From NCBI GenBank assembly GCA_900455085.1, contig UGTZ01000001.1:3254501-3318500 (forward strand): DNA of 64,000 nucleotides, read 5' to 3'. The DNA is from Providencia rettgeri (lineage in GTDB: Bacteria > Pseudomonadota > Gammaproteobacteria > Enterobacterales > Enterobacteriaceae). A model generated the notes under the pieces. The model ran no database searches, was not told the DNA's origin, and saw nothing but the letters and a program-made list of their open reading frames with translations. Made by a program: the position numbers and the translations under genes. Below are positions 1-8,973 of the stretch, piece after piece. Positions within the stretch are counted from its first letter, which is position 1, and each line of letters starts with the position of its first letter.

Positions 1-2008
1 CGATAAACTGAGAGCGTATCTCCTGCAATTCGTCTCGGACTCGCGCAGCCGCTTCAAATTCAAGATCTTGAGCATGCTTATACATTTGCGCTTCAAGTTG
101 TGAAATCCGTTGCTCCAACTCTTTTGTCGACATCGATTGGATATCAACCGAATTATTATTTTTACCATTGTCTTTCGTACGGTTTTTTCCTTTACCACCC
201 ACTTTGTGGCCAATTTGCAGGATATCACCGATTTTCTTATTCAAACCTTGTGGTACGATTCCATGTTCTTCGTTGAACGCCATTTGTTTAGCACGGCGAC
301 GCTCTGTTTCTGCAATCGCTTTTTGCATGGAGTTGGTGATCCTGTCTCCATAAAGGATTGCCTTACCATTTAAGTTACGAGCCGCACGCCCTATGGTTTG
401 AATAAGCGAACGCTCTGAGCGCAAGAAACCTTCTTTGTCCGCGTCCAAAATAGCCACCAGAGAGACCTCTGGCATGTCCAAGCCTTCTCTTAATAAGTTG
501 ATCCCAACCAGTACATCAAACTCACCAAGTCGCAGGTCTCGAATAATTTCCACACGCTCGACTGTATCGATATCTGAGTGAAGATAACGCACTCGCTCAC
601 CGTGCTCTTCGAGATATTCCGTTAAATCCTCTGCCATACGTTTTGTTAAAGTAGTGACTAATACACGTTCATTTTTCTGTACACGGATACGGATTTCAGA
701 CAGTAAATCATCCACTTGGGTAGTAACTGGGCGGACTTCAATAATCGGGTCAAGTAGGCCAGTAGGCCTAACAACTTGCTCAATCACTTCATTGCCTGAT
801 TTATCAAGCTCGTAGTTACCCGGCGTTGCCGACACATAAATAGTTTGAGGAGCTAAGGCTTCAAATTCTTCAAAGCGCATTGGGCGGTTATCTAATGCAG
901 AAGGGAGACGAAACCCATATTCAACTAAGGTTTCTTTTCTTGAGCGATCCCCTTTGTACATCGCACCGATTTGCGGGATGGTAACGTGAGATTCATCCAC
1001 CACCAGCAAGCCATCTGCGGGTAAGTAATCAAATAGTGTCGGCGGCGGCTCGCCAGGAGCACGACCCGATAAGTAGCGTGAATAGTTTTCAATACCTGAA
1101 CAATAACCGAGCTCATTCATCATTTCTAAGTCGAATTGCGTTCGTTGAGTAATACGTTGCTCTTCAAGTAATTTATTGTTTTCTAGTAATACTTTTCGTC
1201 TATCCGCTAATTCAACCTTAATTTGTTCCATTGCTTCGAGAATACGCTCTCTCGGTGTGACATAGTGCGTTTTTGGATAAACGGTGAAACGAGGAACACG
1301 ATGTTGTATTTGCCCTGTCAATGGGTCAAATAATGACAACCGTTCAACTTCGTCATCAAACAACTCAACACGTAAGGCATACTCGTCTGATTCCGCAGGA
1401 AAAATATCGATAACCTCACCACGAACTCGGAAAGTCCCCCGCGTAAAAGCTTGGTCATTCCGCGTATATTGCAAGTCCGCTAAACGCCTTAAAATTGAGC
1501 GTTGGTCGATGATCATGCCATCCGTTAGGTGCAACATCATTTTTAAGTAGCTGTCAGGGTCACCCAAACCGTAAATAGCCGACACAGAAGCCACCACAAT
1601 CACATCGCGACGTTCGAGTAAGGCCTTGGTCGCAGATAACCGCATTTGCTCAATGTGTTCGTTTACAGACGCATCTTTTTCAATGAAAGTATCGGAGCTT
1701 GGGACGTAAGCTTCAGGCTGATAATAGTCATAGTAAGAAACGAAATATTCCACAGCGTTGTCTGGGAAGAAGGCTTTCATTTCGCTATAAAGCTGTGCCG
1801 CTAAGGTTTTATTATGCGCCATTAACATGGTAGGCCGGTTCTCTTGCGCAATAACGTTGGCAATAGTGAACGTCTTACCAGACCCCGTTACCCCTAATAG
1901 GGTTTGATGAGCAAGTCCATCTTGTAGCCCTTCCCTTAACTTATGGATGGCTTCGGGTTGGTCCCCTCCCGGCTGAAAATCAGAATACAGCTTAAAATCC
2001 TTACTCAT
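1..2008 (-). CDS. uvrB: UvrABC system protein B (excinuclease subunit), 3' end cut by the window
   Basis: UvrB is the damage-verifying helicase-like subunit of nucleotide excision repair; it receives lesions from UvrA and recruits UvrC. Reading the minus strand from the ATG at 2008 gives 669 codons without a stop to the window edge. E. coli UvrB has 673 residues, so only about four residues are missing. Visible features are the Walker A motif GVTGSGKT (residues 39-46), the beta-hairpin YYDYYQPEAYVP near residue 92, the DESH helicase motif, the SAT motif, the C-terminal helicase domain with QTIGRAARN, and the final UVR domain rich in Glu, Ala and Arg. An AGGGG ribosome site lies about 8 bases before the ATG. 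It follows bioD on the same strand, as in E. coli. A LexA-type box lies 34 bases upstream. Confidence 0.98.
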   Translation of the reverse strand, partial: MSKDFKLYSDFQPGGDQPEAIHKLREGLQDGLAHQTLLGVTGSGKTFTIANVIAQENRPTMLMAHNKTLAAQLYSEMKAFFPDNAVEYFVSYYDYYQPEAYVPSSDTFIEKDASVNEHIEQMRLSATKALLERRDVIVVASVSAIYGLGDPDSYLKMMLHLTDGMIIDQRSILRRLADLQYTRNDQAFTRGTFRVRGEVIDIFPAESDEYALRVELFDDEVERLSLFDPLTGQIQHRVPRFTVYPKTHYVTPRERILEAMEQIKVELADRRKVLLENNKLLEEQRITQRTQFDLEMMNELGYCSGIENYSRYLSGRAPGEPPPTLFDYLPADGLLVVDESHVTIPQIGAMYKGDRSRKETLVEYGFRLPSALDNRPMRFEEFEALAPQTIYVSATPGNYELDKSGNEVIEQVVRPTGLLDPIIEVRPVTTQVDDLLSEIRIRVQKNERVLVTTLTKRMAEDLTEYLEEHGERVRYLHSDIDTVERVEIIRDLRLGEFDVLVGINLLREGLDMPEVSLVAILDADKEGFLRSERSLIQTIGRAARNLNGKAILYGDRITNSMQKAIAETERRRAKQMAFNEEHGIVPQGLNKKIGDILQIGHKVGGKGKNRTKDNGKNNNSVDIQSMSTKELEQRISQLEAQMYKHAQDLEFEAAARVRDELQEIRSQFI

Positions 2009-2042
2009 ATTAACGCCCCTTAACTAGTTTCTCCCATTATGA

Positions 2043-2062
2043 TACTGGATAAAAAACCAGCT
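2043..2062 (-). promoter_or_regulatory. SOS (LexA) box upstream of uvrB
   Basis: On the minus strand the 20 bases read AGCTGGTTTTTTATCCAGTA, a CTG-N10-CAG palindrome ending 34 bases before the uvrB ATG. It is almost identical to the known E. coli uvrB LexA site, which differs at two positions, so damage induction of uvrB is very likely. Confidence 0.88.
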
Positions 2063-2635
2063 TCAAGTATTGAAGCTAAATTTTCTGTTATTCTCCGTTC
2101 TAATATGTTTATAAAAATGTTATCCCCAAAAAAGTGCTTGACCTTTTTGAAACTTTATATTTTATGCTATTGCATTTTTATGCCGTATCTCAAATGCAAA
2201 TTGAAGGCTTGATTTTATTTAACCATTTGTATTTATTAAAAATTAATTTAAAGTCCAGAATCACATCAAATAAAGTCAAAGCCGCTTGTCGCCTAGCGTA
2301 GAACTTGTTTTATAACGTTAATACACAAGGTTATCCACAGAAATGGTGGATAACTCTTGAAGCCCTTTAGGCTCATGGATTCACAAGATCCCTAAGATTT
2401 GTTCAATGGAGGCTAAATGACAAAAAGATGGCAGTTTAATGAAAAAATTTTTACGTAGTAACTGCGATGAAAAACAGATTTTATCTTTTTTATTAAGATC
2501 TGAGTGGTATTTTTACTGAAATACTTGACAGTATTTCAGTTGAGAACGTTAAAAAAGATCGGATCTCTATTTAACAATTGATCAGCCCCAAGCACTTGAC
2601 TTACTTGGGGTAAAATATTTATAAATTTTATATAA
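2063..2635. other. uvrB-bioD intergenic region with two inverted repeats
   Basis: This gap of about 570 bases has no credible gene. Besides the DnaA-like boxes it holds a perfect 10-bp inverted repeat with a 6-base loop at 2515-2540 (arms ACTGAAATAC and GTATTTCAGT) and a 7-bp inverted repeat CCCCAAG/CTTGGGG at 2587-2610 just after bioD. Neither is followed by a T-run on the minus strand, so neither is a typical intrinsic terminator. The distal uvrB promoter probably lies here. Confidence 0.6.
2120..2353. promoter_or_regulatory. Cluster of DnaA-box-like 9-mers in the uvrB upstream region
   Basis: A perfect DnaA box TTATCCACA lies at 2331-2339. An inverted one-mismatch copy (GGTGGATAA) lies at 2345-2353, and a third one-mismatch copy (TTATCCCCA) at 2120-2128. 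All are in the uvrB-bioD gap. DnaA involvement has been described for the E. coli uvrB control region, so a regulatory role is plausible. Binding is not shown by the sequence alone. Confidence 0.55.
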
Positions 2636-3313
2636 TCAAAGAGTTAATAAAGAAAGATCTAAATAGCTGCCTAATTCACCGTTAAGAGTGTCTTGATGTG
2701 GGATCACACCTAAACAAGGTGCCTTAATCATTCGATTAAGTGTCAGCAAATATTGTGCTTGGAAACGACCAGCAGGTTCAACTTCATTGGCGACCCAGCC
2801 AGCCACAGGCAAACCTGAAGCCTCGATAGATTCCATGGTTAACAATGCATGGTTTATACAACCTAACTTAACACCAACCACTAAAATAACGGGTAACTGC
2901 TGTTCAATCACCCAATCTGCATACGTTTTTTCTACGGATAACGGGGTATACCAGCCACCAGCACCTTCCACTAATAACCAATCAGCTTGAGATTTCAAAT
3001 AAGCCAACCCTTGATTGATTATTGAAAATTCAATAGGTTGATTTAATTCTTCACTGATAATATGTGGCGAAGTGGGTGCTTCAAACACAATCGGGTTAAT
3101 CACCTGATAAGGTAATTTTACTCGGCTATTGGCTTGTAATAATAACGCATCGCTATTACGCAACCCGTCTACCGTGAGTTCACTTCCAGATGCAACGGGC
3201 TTAAAGCCCACCGTGTTCAAACCTTGATAACCTGCGGCTTGCAGTAAAGCACAACTTACAACGGTTTTCCCTACTTCTGTATCCGTTCCTGTTACAAAAT
3301 ACACTTTAGTCAC
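2636..3313 (-). CDS. bioD: Dethiobiotin synthetase
   Basis: BioD closes the ureido ring of dethiobiotin from 7,8-diaminopelargonate, CO2 and ATP, the penultimate step of biotin synthesis. The 225-residue protein opens with the phosphate-binding loop GTDTEVGKT (residues 9-17) and contains VEGAGGWYTPL, both typical of BioD. The start is a GTG at 3313 that overlaps the bioC stop by 8 bases, so translation is probably coupled. It is the last gene of the bioBFCD operon on the minus strand. Length matches the family (about 225). Confidence 0.96.
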   Translation of the reverse strand: MTKVYFVTGTDTEVGKTVVSCALLQAAGYQGLNTVGFKPVASGSELTVDGLRNSDALLLQANSRVKLPYQVINPIVFEAPTSPHIISEELNQPIEFSIINQGLAYLKSQADWLLVEGAGGWYTPLSVEKTYADWVIEQQLPVILVVGVKLGCINHALLTMESIEASGLPVAGWVANEVEPAGRFQAQYLLTLNRMIKAPCLGVIPHQDTLNGELGSYLDLSLLTL

Positions 3314-4091
3314 GGAAAATCACTCCAAACACCGTATGATAAGTTAAAGGTAGGCCTTGCTCTGTCATTGGATAGAGCAAAGCAAGTTGCTGCAAATGCT
3401 GGCGAGTCACTAGCCCAGCTTTACGCCCAGTGGTCAAATGTGTCGCGCCAATCCCTTTCAATGAATGGAGCAACGCTATTAACTCAGGAAAATAGAGTGT
3501 ATCCTTCTGAAAAATAAGTTTATGTCTCCATGACTGACAACTATTTCGTATCTGTTGAACACTGAGAAAGGAATTCACATGCGAATAGCCATCAAGTGAA
3601 TGCCAAGCTGAAGATAATTCTGTGAGAGAATGCTCTGCAAGCGTAGTGAACACCACAACTCCACCCGGTTTTGTCACCCGATACAATTCGCTTAATGCTT
3701 TACTCAGATCTTGGCACCATTGGACCGATAAACTTGAAAAAACCACATCAAAGGTTTGTGAATCTAATGGAATGGATTCTATATCAGCACATAAATAGTG
3801 ATCGGCCACGGCTTTCGTTTGTGCCATTTCAAGCATTCCCACAGAAAGGTCTAATGCAGTGACGCGATGCCCTTGGTTTTTCAATTTATAGCTAAAATAG
3901 CCCGTACCGCACCCTGCATCTAAAATATGCAATGGCGCCGTTGATTGTGAGTGATTTAAGGCTGAAGTCAGATGATCAAGGAGTTGTGTTCCTGTTGATC
4001 GTTGATAACTTGCCACTGCATCATAACTTTTAGCTGCACGGCCAAATGCCGCTGCAATTTTATGCTTTTCACGACTGAGCGATAAAGTCAT
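3306..4091 (-). CDS. bioC: Malonyl-ACP O-methyltransferase
   Basis: BioC methylates malonyl-ACP so that the fatty acid machinery can build the pimeloyl chain of biotin. The protein is 261 residues from the chosen ATG at 4091. A longer open frame starts at 4139, but the ATG at 4091 has a strong GGAGG ribosome site 7 bases upstream and gives the family start MTLSLSREKHK. The SAM-binding motif LDAGCGTGYFS and the post-motif SSLSVQWCQD (class I methyltransferase) are present. It overlaps bioF by 23 bases and bioD by 8 bases, giving a tightly packed operon. Confidence 0.94.
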   Translation of the reverse strand: MTLSLSREKHKIAAAFGRAAKSYDAVASYQRSTGTQLLDHLTSALNHSQSTAPLHILDAGCGTGYFSYKLKNQGHRVTALDLSVGMLEMAQTKAVADHYLCADIESIPLDSQTFDVVFSSLSVQWCQDLSKALSELYRVTKPGGVVVFTTLAEHSLTELSSAWHSLDGYSHVNSFLSVQQIRNSCQSWRHKLIFQKDTLYFPELIALLHSLKGIGATHLTTGRKAGLVTRQHLQQLALLYPMTEQGLPLTYHTVFGVIFRD

Positions 4092-5226
4092 GTAAAGCCT
4101 CCAATAATTGATCGATATCTTGACGTTGGTGTGCAGCACTTAACGTGATCCGTAGCCTAGCACTCCCGGGCGGAACCGTTGGCGGCCTAATCGCTTGCAC
4201 CCAAATATTTTTGTTGCGTAAAAAATTGGCTAACTGTTGGCTAGCTTGGTTTTCGCCAACAATTAATGGCTGAATAGCCGTCGTTGAATCAGTCAGTTGC
4301 ATGCCATGAAAATCAGCATTATGTCTAAAATATTCAATATGTTGCTTAAGATTTTCTCGTGCCTGATCCGCAAGCTGAATTTGCTCAACGGCCGCCAGAA
4401 GAGCAACGGCCTGAGCCGGAGGCATCGAAGTGCTATAAATTAAATGGCGTGCAGATTGGATGAAAAATTCAGCCGTTGGCTCATCACACAGCACCGCTGC
4501 GCCACTTAAACCAAATGCTTTACCAAATGTCACGACTAAAATTTCAGGTTTAACCCCACTCGCAAAGCAGCTACCACGACCTTGTTCTCCGATAACGCCA
4601 ATACCATGTGCATCATCAACCATCAACCAAGCATGCTGATTTCTTGCTATTTCCTGTAATTGTTGAAGGGGAGCACTATCACCATCCATACTAAAAACGC
4701 CTTCCGTCACAACAAGCGTTTTTCCCGAAATAGGCTTGTGGATTAAGTTTTCGAGTGATAATGGATTATTATGCTGAAAGCGCCTTAATTGAGCCCCCGA
4801 ATGAATCGAGGCTTCCATGATCGATGCATGGCTGAGCTTATCCGCTAAGATACGATCTTTTTCCGTCATTAATGCGGTGATCACCGCATGGTTCGCAGCA
4901 AATCCAGAAATAAACAATAAGGCTTTTGGGTAGCCTAGCCAACCAGCGAGCGCTTGCTCTAATTTATTATGCGCTTTGGTGAACCCTGTGATATGTCCCG
5001 ATCCCCCACTCCCCACGCCATATTTATCGGCACCACGTTGCCAAGCGGCAACCACTTGGGGATGGTGAGATAACCCCAAATAGTCATTGGATGAAAAGTT
5101 GAGATATTCTTTTCCGGAAAAATAAAGAGACCTACCATTCGCATGATCAATGCACTGACGTTGACGCCAGATAGACGCCTGCTTACGCTGCGCTATCTGG
5201 TTTTGTATAAATGATTGCCAAGTCAT
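4069..5226 (-). CDS. bioF: 8-amino-7-oxononanoate synthase
   Basis: BioF is a PLP enzyme that condenses pimeloyl-ACP (or -CoA) with alanine to give 8-amino-7-oxononanoate. The 385-residue protein has the alpha-oxoamine synthase features: NFSSNDYLGL near residue 42, GSGGSGHITG near 72, DDAHGIG near 203, and the PLP lysine in VVTFGKAFGLSG near 236. Its ATG overlaps the bioB stop by one base (TAATG), typical of translational coupling. It lies between bioB and bioC in the minus-strand operon. Confidence 0.97.
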   Translation of the reverse strand: MTWQSFIQNQIAQRKQASIWRQRQCIDHANGRSLYFSGKEYLNFSSNDYLGLSHHPQVVAAWQRGADKYGVGSGGSGHITGFTKAHNKLEQALAGWLGYPKALLFISGFAANHAVITALMTEKDRILADKLSHASIMEASIHSGAQLRRFQHNNPLSLENLIHKPISGKTLVVTEGVFSMDGDSAPLQQLQEIARNQHAWLMVDDAHGIGVIGEQGRGSCFASGVKPEILVVTFGKAFGLSGAAVLCDEPTAEFFIQSARHLIYSTSMPPAQAVALLAAVEQIQLADQARENLKQHIEYFRHNADFHGMQLTDSTTAIQPLIVGENQASQQLANFLRNKNIWVQAIRPPTVPPGSARLRITLSAAHQRQDIDQLLEALHDFIAQS

Positions 5227-6263
5227 TATACTGCAGCGTTATAAAATTGAGCGTTATCAGCAGTTAACAACGTTTCGGCTAACTTAGCAGCTTGATGGTT
5301 ATCCCCTTCGTCGGTTTCAAAACGCTCAGGGTTAATATTCAGTTTTCTGAATAGCGCCAAGTCTTTGTTTTCGTCAGGGTTTGGCGTCGTTAATAATTTA
5401 CACCCATAGAATACGGAGTTTGCACCGGCCATAAAACATAATGCCTGGGTTTGCTCATTCATGTATTCACGGCCTGCAGACAGCCTAACGTATGACGTTG
5501 GCATCATGATGCGTGCAACGGCAATAGTACGAATAAAATCAAATGCATCGACATCTTCGTTATCTGCCATTGGGGTGCCTTCAACTTTCATCAACATGTT
5601 GATCGGCACACTTTCTGGCGGTTTCGGTAAATTGGCTAATTGGACTAATAAGGCCGCTCGGTCACTAACTTTTTCACCTAAGCCTAAAATCCCACCGGAG
5701 CAGACTTTGATCCCTGCATCTCGTACATTTTCGAGTGTATTTAAGCGATCTTGATAACTGCGAGTCGTAATAATATTGCCGTAGTATTCTGGAGAGGTAT
5801 CAAGGTTATGGTTATAATAATCTAATCCTGCTTCTGCTAAGCGTTGAGCTTGGGAATTATCAATCATCCCTAAAGTCATACAGGTTTCCATGCCGAGTGA
5901 CTTCACTTCTTTTACCATCATTTCAAGGTAAGGCATATCGCGTTCTTTCGGGTTACGCCATGCCGCGCCCATACAAAAACGGGTTGAACCTGCTTGTTTT
6001 GCTTTTTTCGCCGATTCCAGAACTTGCTGAACTTCCATTAATTTTTCAGTTTCTAGTCCTGTTTTATAGCGGGCGCTTTGCGCGCAATACTTACAATCTT
6101 CAGGGCAAGCCCCAGTTTTAATCGATAACAAAGTGCTGACTTGCACTTGCTGGGGGTCGAAATGTTGGCGATGAATTTGCTGTGCCTGAAATAATAGTTC
6201 AAAAAAAGGCATTGAAAACAGTTCATTAGCTTGTTTTATTGTCCACTGTTTTAATTGGCTCAC
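5226..6263 (-). CDS. bioB: Biotin synthase (radical SAM)
   Basis: BioB inserts sulfur into dethiobiotin using radical SAM chemistry, the last step of biotin synthesis. The 345-residue protein carries the radical SAM cluster motif CPEDCKYC (CxxxCxxC) near residues 53-60 and the conserved YYNHNLDTSPEYY and RLSAGRE segments that surround the active site and the [2Fe-2S] cluster. Length matches E. coli BioB (346). It is the first gene of bioBFCD and is divergent from bioA across a 93-base gap holding a BirA-type palindrome. Confidence 0.98.
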   Translation of the reverse strand: MSQLKQWTIKQANELFSMPFFELLFQAQQIHRQHFDPQQVQVSTLLSIKTGACPEDCKYCAQSARYKTGLETEKLMEVQQVLESAKKAKQAGSTRFCMGAAWRNPKERDMPYLEMMVKEVKSLGMETCMTLGMIDNSQAQRLAEAGLDYYNHNLDTSPEYYGNIITTRSYQDRLNTLENVRDAGIKVCSGGILGLGEKVSDRAALLVQLANLPKPPESVPINMLMKVEGTPMADNEDVDAFDFIRTIAVARIMMPTSYVRLSAGREYMNEQTQALCFMAGANSVFYGCKLLTTPNPDENKDLALFRKLNINPERFETDEGDNHQAAKLAETLLTADNAQFYNAAV

Positions 6264-6310
6264 GGAAACGCTCCAGTTGAAAAAGTTGTTGCCAGTTTAA
6301 ATATTGTGAT

Positions 6311-6352
6311 TATCATGTCAACTAAAATGAGATAAAAAAGTTGACGATGATA
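6311..6352. promoter_or_regulatory. Probable BirA operator between bioB and bioA
   Basis: A long interrupted palindrome lies in the 93-base divergent gap: TATCATGTCAAC at 6311-6322 and GTTGACGATGATA at 6340-6352, arms separated by 17 bases. The half-sites resemble the BirA half-site (TTGTAAAC type) and the spacing is close to that of the E. coli bio operator. It would let biotinyl-AMP-bound BirA repress both transcription units. Identification rests on position and symmetry. Confidence 0.65.
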
Positions 6353-6356
6353 GCAA

Positions 6357-7625
6357 ATGAATAACGTAGATATTCAATTTGATGCCAAACATATTTGGCA
6401 CCCTTATACCTCGATGAGCCAGCCAATTCCGGCTTATCCGATTGTTGAAGCCCATGGAGCTGAGCTAATCATGGCCGATGGGAAAAAATTAATTGATGGG
6501 ATGTCTTCATGGTGGGCAGCCATTCATGGTTATAATCACCCTGTATTAAACCAAGCGGTCACAACGCAATTAGCAAAAATGTCCCATGTGATGTTTGGCG
6601 GAATTACGCACCCACCCGCAGTGAACCTATGCAAGCAGTTGGTTGCAATCACACCAGAGCCACTCGAATGTGTCTTTCTTGCCGATTCAGGGTCAGTGGC
6701 GGTTGAAGTTGCTCTGAAAATGGCATTGCAATATTGGCAAGCCAAAGGGGAAAAACGTCAACGTATCCTCACGTTACGCCATGGATATCATGGAGATACC
6801 TTCGGTGCAATGGCCGTATGCGATCCTGATAATTCAATGCATGGCCTGTATAAGGGGTATTTACCTCCGCATATTTTTGTGGAAGCTCCTCAATGCGGTT
6901 TTTACGATGAATGGAACAGTGCAGATTTACACCCTCTTGAAGTACAACTTGCCGAAAATAGCCATGAAATTGCAGCGATCATCCTTGAACCGATTGTTCA
7001 AGGCGCTGGTGGAATGCGCATCTATCACCCTGAATATTTAAAGGGAGTTCGCCATTTATGCGATCAATATGGTCTATTATTAATTGCCGATGAAATCGCT
7101 ACGGGGTTTGGTCGTACGGGCAAATTGTTTGCTTGCCACCATGCAAATATATCACCGGATATTATGTGTTTAGGAAAGGCATTAACCGGTGGTTATATGA
7201 CCCTTTCGGCAACGATCACAACCCGCCACGTTGCAGAAACTATTAGCAATGGGGAAGCGGGTTGTTTTATGCATGGCCCGACCTTTATGGGCAACCCACT
7301 TGCCTGTGCCGTTGCAGATGCTAGCCTGACTTTGCTGCTCAATAGCCCTTGGCAAACAACAATTACCACTATTGAACAACAACTTAAGGCTGAGCTAACA
7401 CCATTAGCATCCCATCCTAGCGTAGCAGATGTGAGAGTTCTCGGTGCAATTGGCGTGATTGAAATGAAGAAACCTGTAAACACAGCGGCTTTGCAAAAAG
7501 TATTTGTGGAAAATGGTGTTTGGGTTCGCCCATTCGGCAAACTGATTTATGTAATGCCACCGTACATCATCACCCCAGAGCAACTGAGCAAAGTGACGAA
7601 TACGATGGCAAAAGTGTTGGGATAA
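6357..7625 (+). CDS. bioA: Adenosylmethionine-8-amino-7-oxononanoate aminotransferase
   Basis: BioA transfers the amino group of S-adenosylmethionine to 8-amino-7-oxononanoate, giving 7,8-diaminopelargonate. The 422-residue protein shows HIWHPYTSM near the N terminus, GMSSWWAAIHGYNHP, the PLP-binding aspartate in LLIADEIATGFGRTG and the Schiff-base lysine in CLGKALTGGYM. It is transcribed away from bioB, the usual enterobacterial arrangement. Only a weak ribosome site precedes the ATG. The gene is followed by a 12-bp tandem repeat rather than an obvious terminator. Confidence 0.97.
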   Translation: MNNVDIQFDAKHIWHPYTSMSQPIPAYPIVEAHGAELIMADGKKLIDGMSSWWAAIHGYNHPVLNQAVTTQLAKMSHVMFGGITHPPAVNLCKQLVAITPEPLECVFLADSGSVAVEVALKMALQYWQAKGEKRQRILTLRHGYHGDTFGAMAVCDPDNSMHGLYKGYLPPHIFVEAPQCGFYDEWNSADLHPLEVQLAENSHEIAAIILEPIVQGAGGMRIYHPEYLKGVRHLCDQYGLLLIADEIATGFGRTGKLFACHHANISPDIMCLGKALTGGYMTLSATITTRHVAETISNGEAGCFMHGPTFMGNPLACAVADASLTLLLNSPWQTTITTIEQQLKAELTPLASHPSVADVRVLGAIGVIEMKKPVNTAALQKVFVENGVWVRPFGKLIYVMPPYIITPEQLSKVTNTMAKVLG

Positions 7626-7653
7626 CTCAATAAATTCAATCTTAATCGAAGTC

Positions 7654-7748
7654 GATTTTTACTGGATTTTTAACTGGATTTTTAACTAGATTTTTAACTA
7701 GATTTTTAACTAGATTTTTAACTAGATTTTTAACTAGATTTTTAACTA
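7654..7748 (+). repeat. Tandem array of a 12-bp unit (GATTTTTAACTA)
   Basis: Seven head-to-tail 12-base units run from 7665 to 7748, the first ending in TG instead of TA, preceded by an 11-base degenerate unit at 7654-7664. The array starts 28 bases after the bioA stop. There are no spacers, so it is not a CRISPR. The copy number probably varies between strains by slippage. No protein frame is evident through it. Confidence 0.93.
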
Positions 7749-7750
7749 GA

Positions 7751-7879
7751 TAATCTTCTAAATAATTCGAGTTATAGCAAGGCGGCAATCGAGGATATCT
7801 TGGGGAGCATACACCAGTATGTGACCCAAGTAGCCGAGTGAAGCCAACACCGCTATAGCTCGAAGTATGACGAAGATTA
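7751..7879. repeat. Long palindromic intergenic repeat element, copy 1
   Basis: Outer arms TAATCTTC (7751-7758) and GAAGATTA (7872-7879) enclose inner arms CGAGTTATAGC and GCTATAGCTCG, so nearly the whole element can fold back. Its ends and the AGGCGGCAA block resemble the second element at 38638-38774. The right end overlaps the pgl stop codon. Similar elements of 100-130 bp are common between genes in Yersinia, Serratia and relatives. It could also serve as a 3' transcript end for bioA and pgl. Confidence 0.7.
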
Positions 7880-8857
7880 AAGGATAGTGACCCACATAGG
7901 TCCTTTCCCTACCCCATAGCGTGATAATAAACGCAATTTCCCCGTAATCGGGTCAATTTCAGAAACTGAAATGTGGTCTGATTTTTGCCCGCTGGAAATT
8001 AAAAAACGACCTGTCGCATCAATATTAAAGCCCCTTGGGTGCGTCTCTGTTGGGTAACGTGCTTCTAATGTTAGCTCGCAACCGTCATCAGAAACCAGAT
8101 AGTGGCTGAGGTAGCTTTCAGAACGTTCACTAACATACAAATGGCGGCCATCTGGCGTAATATGGATATCGGCAGCCCAGCGCTGGCTTTCGTTACCTAA
8201 TGGGTAATTTGCCAAGGTTTGCATGTTACGATAGCGAGTGAATTTACGATATACGCCTACCGTTGAATCTAACTCATTCACACAATAAATGACCTTTTCA
8301 GTCGGATGGAAGGCCAGATGACGAGGGCCAGATTTTTCAGCCGTAGTAATTTGGTCTGCAGTTGCTTCGGTTAAATAACCATTTTCATGTAAATCGAATA
8401 AACGGATATGGTCTTCACCTAAGCAAGGCACCCAAAGCTGTTGATTATCAACATCAACATGAGACGAATGTGGATTTTGCAATCCTTCAATCACTTGAAC
8501 GACTTGGTTTGGTACACCTTCATCATTGATAGTCAGAACTGATAGATTATGTTGATGATATGAAGGAACAAATAAATATTTGCCCGTGTTATCCAATGAT
8601 AAGTGAACTGGCGTTCCTGGAACGGATGTTTCTGCTTTTAAACGCAGTGTCCCTTTGCCTTCAATTTCATAGGTTACAACACGAAAATTCGGGCGCACAC
8701 CAATATAAAGGTATTTTTTATCATGGCTTAATACCATAGGTTGCACTTGGCCCGGTGTTTTTACTGTTTGTAAAAGAGTAAGTTCCCCAACCTCATTCAT
8801 CAACCATACGTGAATTTGCTGACTCTCGGGGCTCGCAATATAAACAACCTGATTCAT
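7877..8857 (-). CDS. pgl: 6-phosphogluconolactonase (beta-propeller type)
   Basis: Pgl hydrolyses 6-phosphogluconolactone in the oxidative pentose phosphate pathway. The 326-residue protein is the seven-bladed beta-propeller form typical of enterobacteria (E. coli YbhE, 331 residues), with repeated segments such as YLYIGVRPNFRVVTYEI and HPRGFNIDATGRFL. In E. coli it neighbours ybhA; here the two are separated by about 4 kb of accessory DNA. The start at 8857 is preceded by AGGAGTCAGG, a good ribosome site. Confidence 0.95.
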   Translation of the reverse strand: MNQVVYIASPESQQIHVWLMNEVGELTLLQTVKTPGQVQPMVLSHDKKYLYIGVRPNFRVVTYEIEGKGTLRLKAETSVPGTPVHLSLDNTGKYLFVPSYHQHNLSVLTINDEGVPNQVVQVIEGLQNPHSSHVDVDNQQLWVPCLGEDHIRLFDLHENGYLTEATADQITTAEKSGPRHLAFHPTEKVIYCVNELDSTVGVYRKFTRYRNMQTLANYPLGNESQRWAADIHITPDGRHLYVSERSESYLSHYLVSDDGCELTLEARYPTETHPRGFNIDATGRFLISSGQKSDHISVSEIDPITGKLRLLSRYGVGKGPMWVTIL

Positions 8858-8973
8858 CCTGACTCCTTAATTCATGATAAAAATACAAAACCGCATCTAT
8901 AGTCCACTACATTGGCTTCACTATACCCTATATTATGCAAATCACAGTGAGTAAATAGCGCCAAAGTTCAGCG

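Noticed and set aside
2587..2610. CCCCAAG/CTTGGGG hairpin as a bioD terminator
   Set aside because: No T-run follows on the minus strand, so it was not listed as a terminator.
7654..7748. Possible CRISPR array
   Set aside because: The 12-bp units are directly adjacent with no spacers, and no cas gene is present in the window.
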